Positions 1 through 5,412 of a stretch of 5,793 bases of DNA are shown here, piece by piece. Both the position numbers and the translations under genes were made by a program. The DNA lies in assembly GCA_013698215.1 (NCBI GenBank), contig JACCVJ010000659.1, positions 1-5,793 of the forward strand. Reading direction: 5' to 3'. This DNA is from Tatlockia sp. (GTDB lineage Bacteria > Cyanobacteriota > Cyanobacteriia > Cyanobacteriales > Chroococcidiopsidaceae). Numbering within the stretch: the first letter of the stretch is position 1; each line of letters begins with the position of its first letter. Below the pieces are notes generated by a model. The model was given only the letters and a program-made list of their open reading frames with translations. It did no database searches and was not told where the DNA came from.

Positions 1-252
1 TTATTTGGACTATTTTTAAATGTTTTGATTGCTTTAGAGTTATTAGAAAATATTACAGCTTATTTAGAAAAAAACGTTATTCAAGTTGAATTAGTTATAG
101 TTACATCTTTAATTGCGGTGGCGCGAAAATTGATTATTCTAGATTTAGACAAAACCACTGGTAGCCAACTAATCGGACTTGCGATCGCAATTTTTGCTTT
201 ATCGGTTAGTTATTGGATTGTCCGCTACAGCAACACTAAACCATCTCTTTAG
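1..252 (+). CDS. PsiE-family (phosphate-starvation-inducible) membrane protein, C-terminal part
   Basis: The frame is open to the left edge, so the true start lies outside the window. The TTG at 25 is an internal codon, not a convincing start. About 83 residues are visible. They contain two hydrophobic stretches, one in the segment reading VELVIVTSLIAVARKLIIL and one reading LIGLAIAIFALSVSYWIV, joined by a short polar loop with LDLDKTTGSQ. The protein then ends on a short basic/polar tail. This matches the C-terminal half of the PsiE family, small inner-membrane proteins named for phosphate-starvation induction in E. coli; their biochemical role is not established. The stop is followed 8 nt later by the narM start on the same strand, so the two may share a transcript. 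The family call rests on recognising the hydrophobic pattern and the ARKLIILDLD region. Confidence 0.75.
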   Translation, partial: LFGLFLNVLIALELLENITAYLEKNVIQVELVIVTSLIAVARKLIILDLDKTTGSQLIGLAIAIFALSVSYWIVRYSNTKPSL

Positions 253-260
253 CTAAAACT

Positions 261-710
261 ATGACATTCTTTCAATTTGAAGCCGATTTTGTCGATAGTC
301 TCCGTTGTATTCCTATGCAAGTACGTTTCAAGCTAGATACCTGTGGAATCAAGCTCAAACTAGCCGATTGGACGCATTTTAGCGAAGCAGAGCGTCAAAC
401 CATCGCCCTGCAGCCTTGCACAACTACAATGGAGATTCAGTCTTACCGCCAAAGGTTGCTTTACTTAGTGCAAAAATACACAGGGCGTGGAGCGAAAGAT
501 TTGCCTATAGAGGCAAAACCCGAATGGATGGACGATACTGATATCCCCACAATTTTGCAAAAAAAAGCTCAAGAAATCGGCGCAACTTTAACTGTGCAAC
601 AATGGCAAAATTTATCTCCTTTACAACGATTTGCTTTAATTAAACTTAGTCGTCCCAGCCACGAAAACAAGAATTTTGTTCCAGCCTTGCAAGAGTTTCA
701 GCTATTTTGA
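261..710 (+). CDS. narM: Nitrate-reductase-associated protein (NarM type)
   Basis: This soluble protein of 149 residues has no signal peptide or membrane segment. Its N-terminal block (about residues 5-42: FEADFVDSLRCIPM, then KLDTCGIKLKL and the W at 37) is the signature I recognise from the cyanobacterial nitrate-reductase-associated family. A second conserved block, LSPLQRFALIKLSRP, lies near residues 118-132. NarM was described in Synechococcus elongatus as needed for nitrate reductase activity, without being the catalytic subunit. Genes of this family often lie near nitrate reductase or molybdopterin genes, but none is visible here. Length is normal for the family. The ATG at 261 puts the conserved block at the very N-terminus and follows the PsiE stop by 8 nt. 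No clear Shine-Dalgarno is seen. The family call is firm; equating it with narM proper is from memory. Confidence 0.82.
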   Translation: MTFFQFEADFVDSLRCIPMQVRFKLDTCGIKLKLADWTHFSEAERQTIALQPCTTTMEIQSYRQRLLYLVQKYTGRGAKDLPIEAKPEWMDDTDIPTILQKKAQEIGATLTVQQWQNLSPLQRFALIKLSRPSHENKNFVPALQEFQLF

Positions 711-1129
711 GGAGCAAGGTGTTGATAAATCTCGTCGCCCGGCGATCGCTTGCTTAAGACTAAAATTTGTAGGCAAATAATTTTATGTAGGAACTTTGCT
801 ATCTTCATATTAAATTCTTACAACTTTAATCAAAAAATATAAATCGGAACAAATACGGTATTTTGCTATTCAAAAATGAATCAGCTTAAAAACTTCTGTA
901 TTTACACGTATTGCAGAGTGGTATAAATATTTGCTAAAAAACTAAGGTGACAACTGACGAAAGTAGGCACAGCTAACCAATATTAGTCGCAAGTTATTAA
1001 TTAAATATAAAAATAGGGAGATATTTATAATTAGCCAAAACTTTGGAAAAACCACACAATTAGCAATCAAATAGCAAAACTTAAAATTTAGTTGCAGATA
1101 TTTTCAATTAAAAGTTTAGGAATCAATTT
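711..1129. other. 419-bp AT-rich intergenic region without a supported gene
   Basis: This gap separates narM from the adenylation-protein gene. One HIP1 octamer is at 742-749; the rest is strongly AT-rich. I found no ORF with recognisable content, no tRNA-like fold, no strong hairpin and no T-tract terminator after narM. It presumably holds the promoter and 5' leader of the downstream gene. The best -10-like strings are TATAAAT (922-928) and TATAAT (1026-1031), but neither has a convincing -35 at the right distance, so I do not call a promoter. Confidence 0.6.
1118..1121 (+). promoter_or_regulatory. Shine-Dalgarno-like AGGA before the adenylation-protein start
   Basis: AGGA ends 8 nt before the ATG at 1130, a workable spacing. 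It supports that ATG as the start even though the encoded N-terminus begins in what is normally an inter-domain linker. It is the only reasonable ribosome-binding site found for a start codon in this window. Confidence 0.5.
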
Positions 1130-2956
1130 ATGAATAATGTTAGGCGCGATGTTTCTTCAACTCAAGAGCAAGTTTTAGACCTTTCCTTACTAGCGGCGGG
1201 AGAAAAAGAACAGCTATTAAAAGTATGGAACAATACAAAAACTAATTATCCCCAAGACCAATGTATTCATCAACTATTTGAGGAACAAGTTAAAAGAACT
1301 CCCGATAAAATAGCTGTGAGTTTTGAAAATAAGCAACTAACTTACCAAGAACTAAATAAACGAGCGAACAAAGTTGCGCGTTATTTGCAAAAAGCAAAGG
1401 TTTTGCCCGAAGTTATGGTAGGTATTTGCTTAGAGCGAAGTCTTGACTTAATTGTGGGATTGCTAGGGATTCTCAAAGCTGGGGGTGCTTACGTGCCATT
1501 AGAGCCAGCCTATCCTTACGACCGCTTGGCGTATATGTTGCAAGACTTGCAGCTTCCGGTAGTATTAACAGAGCTTGGTTGCTTAGAGCGACTACCACAG
1601 CATCAGGCACACATTATACTAATAGACGCAGAAGAAAGTGCGATCGCGCTCCATAGCGATGAAAATCTAGAAAGTACCGTTACTTCGGTAAACTTAGCTT
1701 ACACTATCTACAATTCGGGTAGGGGTAAACCTCAAGGCGTACAAATTAGCCATCAAGCAGTAGTCAATTTTCTGTCTTCCATGCGTTGCGAACCAGGAAT
1801 GAACGAACAAGATGTCATGTTGGCTGTGACGACAATGAGTTTTAATATTGCCAGCTTAGAAATTTACTTACCGCTCATCGTAGGAGCAGAAATTGCCTTA
1901 GTCAGTCGCGAAGTTGCCGCAAATCCGATTGAGCTTGCCCAAAGCCTAGCCGCAGGCGTTACAGTTATGCAGGCAATTCCAAGTATTTGGCGCAGTTTGT
2001 TAGCCTCTGGTTGGAATGGCAACAAACAACTAAAAGTCTTGTGTGGTGGCGAAGCATTGCCCAAAGGATTAGCTCATCAGCTATTAGAAAAGGTAGGCTC
2101 AGTGTGGAATATGTACGGCGCTGTTGAAACTACAAGCTGGTCTACTATTTGTCAAATAGAGCTTAGTAACACACCAATTTCTATAGGTAGACCGATTGCT
2201 AATACTCAAATATATTTGCTAGATCCCATACTACGGCGCAAGAGCGACCCTATTACACCCGTACCAGTGGGAGTAATGGGTGAAATGTGGATTGGTGGCG
2301 CAAGTTTGGCTCGTGGCTACTTTAATCGCGCTCAAATGTCAGACGAATTTGTGCCTAATCCTTTTAGCGACGAACCCAATTCTTACCTTTACAGAACTAG
2401 AGATTTGGCGCGTTATCTCCCCGATGGGAAGATTGAATTTATTGGGCGTATGGATAATCAGGTAAAAATTCGCGGTTTTAGGATAGAAGTAGAGGATATT
2501 GAAGCAACTCTTGGTCAACATCCAGCCATTAAAGAAACAGTAGTTGTTGCTCGTGAAAATTTAGCTGATAGAGACAAATATCTAGCTGCTTATTTGGTTT
2601 TGGATTCGCAATTTTTTCAGCAATCTCAAAATAAAATTGGTACAGATCAGCCTATCAGACATAGCAACATTTTGACACTTCTAGCTTATGCCCCAACGGC
2701 TGTTCAAGTTTGGCATAATTACGGGAATAATCCTGAAGAAAAACAAACTGTAAGTAAGTTGATAGGGCAGCTACAAGCTTTACTTAAAGAGGAGCTACCT
2801 GAATACGCCATCCCATCGGTTTTTGTCGTCCTAGAAGCTCTCCCAGTGACTTCTAATGGCAAAGTTGATCGCCGAGCGTTACCAGAACCAAATCAATTTA
2901 GCTCGACTTTAAGCGAGGAATTTGTTGATCCGATCGCTCCCATTGACGTAAAGTAG
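1130..2956 (+). CDS. Free-standing NRPS-type amino-acid adenylation protein with altered core motifs
   Basis: NRPS adenylation domains activate a carboxylic acid as its AMP ester and load it on a carrier protein. The 608 residues begin with a C-to-A linker (about 20-45, LLAAGEKEQLL...NNTKTNYPQDQC). They continue through A1/A2 (LTYQEL 70-75; LKAGGAYVPLEPAYP 115-129), A3 (191-204), A4 (236-246), A5 (327-334), A6 (GEMWIGGASLARGY 384-397), A7 (420-427), A8 (GRMDNQVKIRGFRIE 439-453), A9 (LPEYAIPS 556-563) and A10 (NGKVDRRAL 576-584). The protein stops 24 residues after A10, where a carrier domain would normally start. There is no condensation, carrier or thioesterase domain. Retained: D425 in A7, D442 and K446 in A8, and the A10 lysine K578. 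Changed: A3 is one residue short, A4 Asp is Asn (N239), A5 GPTE is GAVE, and A7 TGD is TRD. About 45 extra residues lie between A8 and A9. The specificity positions read N-I-L-Q-L-G-M-S-W-K, close to a code I recall for glycine. It may be a decaying module or a re-purposed enzyme. The fold assignment is secure; activity is doubtful. Confidence 0.9.
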   Translation: MNNVRRDVSSTQEQVLDLSLLAAGEKEQLLKVWNNTKTNYPQDQCIHQLFEEQVKRTPDKIAVSFENKQLTYQELNKRANKVARYLQKAKVLPEVMVGICLERSLDLIVGLLGILKAGGAYVPLEPAYPYDRLAYMLQDLQLPVVLTELGCLERLPQHQAHIILIDAEESAIALHSDENLESTVTSVNLAYTIYNSGRGKPQGVQISHQAVVNFLSSMRCEPGMNEQDVMLAVTTMSFNIASLEIYLPLIVGAEIALVSREVAANPIELAQSLAAGVTVMQAIPSIWRSLLASGWNGNKQLKVLCGGEALPKGLAHQLLEKVGSVWNMYGAVETTSWSTICQIELSNTPISIGRPIANTQIYLLDPILRRKSDPITPVPVGVMGEMWIGGASLARGYFNRAQMSDEFVPNPFSDEPNSYLYRTRDLARYLPDGKIEFIGRMDNQVKIRGFRIEVEDIEATLGQHPAIKETVVVARENLADRDKYLAAYLVLDSQFFQQSQNKIGTDQPIRHSNILTLLAYAPTAVQVWHNYGNNPEEKQTVSKLIGQLQALLKEELPEYAIPSVFVVLEALPVTSNGKVDRRALPEPNQFSSTLSEEFVDPIAPIDVK

Positions 2957-2967
2957 TAAAGATTTTG

Positions 2968-3000
2968 GTGTAGAGACATTACACTGTAACGTCTCTACAC
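2968..3000. repeat. Palindromic repeat, GTAGAGAC family (copy 1)
   Basis: The outer arms GTGTAGAGAC (2968-2977) and GTCTCTACAC (2991-3000) are perfect inverted repeats. Inside them one A-C mismatch is followed by a further TTACA/TGTAA pairing around the centre at 2984. It lies 11 nt past the adenylation-protein stop and before the PPTase start. In RNA it would form a long hairpin, but no T-tract follows, so a classic intrinsic terminator is not supported. The left arm matches the left arm of the palindrome at 3748 in 13 of 15 positions (2969-2983 against 3747-3761), so both belong to one dispersed family. Palindromes with GTAGAGAC/GTCTCTAC ends are, from memory, common between genes in Nostoc-type genomes. 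Confidence 0.88.
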
Positions 3001-3049
3001 AGGTTTTGCTTGCCTAGTGCGATCGCCTAATAAATTCAATCAAATAACG

Positions 3050-3739
3050 ATGCTCGATTGTAATTGGCTTTTGCCACCAAAGTTATCAGCTAACAAAAAT
3101 GAAGTTCACATCTGGCGCTCTACTCTCGATTTGCCTAGAGAAAAGGTAGAGATATTAGCTCAAACTTTGTCTACTGACGAGTGCTTGAGGGCGGCGCGGT
3201 TTCATTTTGAGCAAGATAAACAGAGATTTATTGTGGCGCGTGGCTTGCTAAGAACGATTCTTAGTAGCTATTTGGGTATACCCGCCCCTTGCTTAAAGTT
3301 TAATTATGGGCATTATGGCAAGCCAGCAATTAAAGATACCCAATTGCGGTTTAATTTGTCTCACTCTGAAAGTTTAGCTTTATACGCCATAACGAGCGAT
3401 CGCGAACTGGGTATAGATTTAGAATTTATCCGCCCGATGAGGGAAGCTGATCAAATTGCCAAGCGTTACTTTTCTCGTCGCGAACAGGCAATTTTTCAAG
3501 CTTTATCACCCGATCAAAAACTTGAGGGTTTTTTTCACTACTGGACTCGTAAGGAAGCGTATTTAAAGGCTGTAGGCGATGGGTTGGCGGCTTGTAACGA
3601 TGATTTTGACCAAAAGGTAGCAATGGAAGAATCAACAGACAATTGTTGGTTTCTGCGATCGTTCGCTCCTGCGCCCAATTACTTAGCGACTGTAGCTGTG
3701 GAAGGCAATGGTTGGGATATTGTTTATTTGGAAATATAA
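3050..3739 (+). CDS. 4'-phosphopantetheinyl transferase, Sfp/HetI type
   Basis: This enzyme moves the phosphopantetheine arm from coenzyme A to a serine of carrier proteins for fatty-acid, polyketide, heterocyst-glycolipid or peptide synthesis. Residue numbers are from the ATG at 3050 (229 aa). Motifs in order are YGKPAI (89-94), FNLSHS (101-106), GIDLE (121-125) with Mg-binding D123 and E125, and FFHYWTRKEAYLKA (161-174) with W165, K168 and E169; all key residues are present. The length is normal for the Sfp type, and the opening (MLDCNWLLPP...EVHIWRSTLD) resembles cyanobacterial HetI. The in-frame GTG at 3017 would add 11 residues but sits in a HIP1 site and the family alignment does not need it, so I prefer 3050. 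Neither start has a clear Shine-Dalgarno. The gene follows the adenylation protein, a plausible functional partner, but that protein has no carrier domain to modify, so the substrate is likely encoded elsewhere. Confidence 0.92.
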   Translation: MLDCNWLLPPKLSANKNEVHIWRSTLDLPREKVEILAQTLSTDECLRAARFHFEQDKQRFIVARGLLRTILSSYLGIPAPCLKFNYGHYGKPAIKDTQLRFNLSHSESLALYAITSDRELGIDLEFIRPMREADQIAKRYFSRREQAIFQALSPDQKLEGFFHYWTRKEAYLKAVGDGLAACNDDFDQKVAMEESTDNCWFLRSFAPAPNYLATVAVEGNGWDIVYLEI

Positions 3740-3747
3740 ATTTTGCT

Positions 3748-3776
3748 GTAGAGACGTTGCATTGCAACGTCTCTAC
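3748..3776. repeat. Perfect 29-bp palindrome, GTAGAGAC family (copy 2)
   Basis: The 14-nt arms GTAGAGACGTTGCA (3748-3761) and TGCAACGTCTCTAC (3763-3776) are exact inverted repeats around one central T. It begins 8 nt after the PPTase stop, in the gap between two convergent genes. As RNA from either strand it would fold into a 13-bp stem with a 3-nt loop. It could act as a bidirectional 3'-end or processing element, although neither side has a proper T-run. It is related to the palindrome at 2968-3000, so the PPTase gene is bracketed by two members of the family. Confidence 0.93.
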
Positions 3777-3814
3777 CTTCTGCAATGCAACGTCTCTACC
3801 TTTTGCATTGCAAC
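3754..3814. repeat. Tandem 23-bp half-copies of the palindrome
   Basis: The right arm of the palindrome is repeated with a 23-bp period. The first unit ends at 3776 and the second at 3799; both end in TGCAACGTCTCTAC. A third, shortened unit (3800-3814) matches the start of the second in 13 of 15 positions and stops after GCAAC. The array fills most of the 92-bp space between the PPTase stop and the HEAT-gene stop. It looks like local duplication by slippage or partial repeat insertion. No coding role is seen. Confidence 0.85.
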
Positions 3815-3831
3815 TTTTGCAATTACGTTTA

Positions 3832-4590
3832 TTAAAACCATCCTTCTTGTTCCAAGGTTTCGATTAACTGCAAGCCGCGCGGATCGCCTACGCCCAATAA
3901 TGAAGCTTTGGCATCTTCCCTTACTCCTAAGTCTTTGTCTTCAGCGAAAGCTTGAATTAAAGCATCGATGGCTGTGGCGTAAACAACATTAGAAGGCAAT
4001 TCGCGGCACAATTGTCCGATCGCCCACGCGCAATTGCTCCTTACGGCAGCGACAGGATCTGTAACTAAGGCTTCAATTAATGGTGGGATTGCACCGACAA
4101 CCCCTTCGTAACTTACCAGTGCCATCTGCGCCAAAGAACTCGCCGCCCATAACCGCACCGCAGAAATATCGGTTTTTAAAGCCTCTGCTAGAGGTACTAA
4201 GGAACGGCGATCGCGGCAGTTTCCTAGGGCCCACACGATACCTTTACGGACGTAACCATTCCAATCACTATTTAACTGCTCAATAAGCGGTAGAACCGCA
4301 TTAGAGTCGGGGTTGCGCCCAATTGCATAAGCTGCACTTACTCGGACTAAAGGGCAAGTATCAGATAAAAGGTGAATAAGATGAGGGGTAGCGCGTCTGT
4401 CTTCTAGTTCGCAAAAAGCCCGTGCTGCTAACATCCTTTGCTGGGTTTGCGGATCTTCTAACAAGGCTAACATTGCGTCAGGATTTGGTTTATGTTCCTC
4501 AACTTTTGCCGTTAGAGGTTCAAGGTGATCTAGGGGGCTTTCTAAGTCTTCCCCCTCAAGTAAGCTGATTAAATCTTCGTCGTCATACAT
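3832..4590 (-). CDS. HEAT-repeat protein (cyanobacterial, possibly IaiH-like)
   Basis: The protein has 252 residues and no signal peptide or membrane segment. The first ~35 residues are acidic (YDDEDLISLLEGEDLESPLDHLEPL). From about residue 36 to the end there are five to six HEAT-type helical repeats, for example RMLAARAFCELED (52-64), LVRVSAAYAIG (81-91), YVRKGIVWALGN (113-124), AVRLWAASSLAQ (144-155), AVRSNCAWAIGQ (182-193) and GVREDAKASLLGVGDP (222-237). The spaced V-R...A-x-A-[IL]-G pattern is also seen in PBS-lyase-like HEAT repeats of CpcE and NblB, but no bilin gene is nearby. Length and the acidic N-terminus recall the cyanobacterial protein Slr1098/IaiH, reported to bind the iron-sulfur protein IscA; that link is from memory and unproven here. 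HEAT proteins are binding scaffolds, so no enzyme activity is proposed. The ATG at 4590 is the natural start, 49 nt after the GNAT stop and possibly co-transcribed with it. Confidence 0.85.
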   Translation of the reverse strand: MYDDEDLISLLEGEDLESPLDHLEPLTAKVEEHKPNPDAMLALLEDPQTQQRMLAARAFCELEDRRATPHLIHLLSDTCPLVRVSAAYAIGRNPDSNAVLPLIEQLNSDWNGYVRKGIVWALGNCRDRRSLVPLAEALKTDISAVRLWAASSLAQMALVSYEGVVGAIPPLIEALVTDPVAAVRSNCAWAIGQLCRELPSNVVYATAIDALIQAFAEDKDLGVREDAKASLLGVGDPRGLQLIETLEQEGWF

Positions 4591-4639
4591 AATTATTCAA
4601 GCTACCACAACCCTTAGCTGTTAGCTTTGTTTAGTATAT

Positions 4640-5089
4640 CTATTTCAATGGTTTTGCCATCGATAGCGATTGAGTTTGATAGCCTAAACGATTGTAAAGA
4701 TTTAAGGCGCTACTGTTGGTTTGAAATAATTGTAGCCCGATCGCGTGTAGTCCTTTACCAATTGCCCAGGTTTCGACTAAGCTGATCAAAGCTGTAGCAA
4801 TGCCTCTACGTCGGTGTTCTGGGGCGACGTAGAGTAGAAAAATATGAGCAATGCGATCGCCTGTTATTTGATCTATCGCGTTTCCTGCCCACAGACAAGC
4901 TACCGGAGAATTGCTATCATTTACCCACCATAAAGGCGTTTCTCTAGATAAATACTGCTCTACAGTCAGGGCTAAATGAGAAAAATCTTGTTTTGGGGCT
5001 AGTTCTTGATAAGTTTTTTGCATAAACTTTACTAGCAATGCTCTATCTCTGCTCGATCCAGCCCGAACTTTGTAACCTTGTATTACCAC
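4640..5089 (-). CDS. GNAT-family N-acetyltransferase
   Basis: The 149-residue cytoplasmic protein covers one GNAT domain, which transfers an acetyl group from acetyl-CoA to an amine. The acetyl-CoA-binding motif A is clear at residues 86-101 (LYVAPEHRRRGIATAL), with the R-R-x-G-x-A pyrophosphate loop. The C-terminal motif is NSSALNLYNRLGY (125-137), usual for the RimI-like branch. The substrate cannot be told. The start is GTG at 5089: the ATG two bases upstream is out of frame and meets a stop after two codons, and the GTG start leaves a normal N-terminus (YKVRAGSSRDRALL). It begins 2 nt after the stop of the small membrane-protein gene, which suggests one transcript and coupled translation. 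Confidence 0.87.
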   Translation of the reverse strand: MVIQGYKVRAGSSRDRALLVKFMQKTYQELAPKQDFSHLALTVEQYLSRETPLWWVNDSNSPVACLWAGNAIDQITGDRIAHIFLLYVAPEHRRRGIATALISLVETWAIGKGLHAIGLQLFQTNSSALNLYNRLGYQTQSLSMAKPLK

Positions 5090-5091
5090 AT

Positions 5092-5331
5092 TTAATTAAT
5101 CGTCATGCGAAACTGATCGGACAGCGCCAAATCGTCTGGGATGCCTTTTACCAACATTGATAAGCCTGGAGGTAGTTGTAATTCTGCTTTTTGGGGCAAA
5201 CTAATTTCTTCAATTGGCGCAGGAGCCGCCATATCGTTAGGTAGAAATATCCGAGCGCTAACTGCTACAAGCGCCACAAAAAACACAAACACGATCGCAA
5301 AGGGAAGCACGTATTGACGAAAGATAGCCAT
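5092..5331 (-). CDS. Small single-pass membrane protein of unknown function
   Basis: Starting at the ATG at 5331 the product has 79 residues. A TTG seven codons upstream gives a poorer start, so I use the ATG. Residues 1-7 are short and basic, and residues 8-28 form one hydrophobic helix (VLPFAIVFVFFVALVAVSARI). The remaining ~50 residues are Pro-rich and mildly acidic (APAPIEEISLPQ, then LQLPPGLSMLVKGIPDDL). By the positive-inside rule the N-terminus is cytoplasmic and the tail lies outside; the segment has no signal-peptidase or lipobox motif that I can see. I do not recognise the family. Its stop lies 2 nt before the GNAT start. The open frame, hydrophobic design and tight spacing argue that it is a real gene. 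Confidence 0.72.
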   Translation of the reverse strand: MAIFRQYVLPFAIVFVFFVALVAVSARIFLPNDMAAPAPIEEISLPQKAELQLPPGLSMLVKGIPDDLALSDQFRMTIN

Positions 5332-5412
5332 GTTGGTAGCCGTAGAAAGCAAAAAATATGAGAACTCAGCTAAAGAATTGTTAAGCCTTCTTTTATCCTA
5401 CAACTTAATTTA

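Noticed and set aside
898..928. NtcA-like site GTA-N8-TAT followed by TATAAAT upstream of the adenylation-protein gene
   Set aside because: The last half-site base is wrong (TAT for TAC), and the site is about 10 nt from the -10-like box, not the usual ~22, so an NtcA-activated promoter is not supported.
1026..1031. Perfect -10 hexamer TATAAT about 100 bp before the adenylation-protein start
   Set aside because: No TTGACA-like box lies 16-18 bp upstream, and such strings are expected by chance in very AT-rich DNA.
2968..3000. Intrinsic terminator after the adenylation-protein gene
   Set aside because: The hairpin is strong but no T-run follows on either strand; it is better described as a dispersed palindromic repeat.
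3017..3049. GTG start adding 11 residues to the PPTase
   Set aside because: It lies against a HIP1 octamer and the added residues are not part of the family's usual N-terminus; the ATG at 3050 fits better.
3426..3785. 119-codon open frame on the - strand inside the PPTase gene
   Set aside because: It lies opposite the well-supported PPTase, runs through the palindrome and shows no recognisable motif; it is a shadow frame.
3748..3814. CRISPR array
   Set aside because: The repeats are contiguous with no unique spacers and arise from one palindrome.
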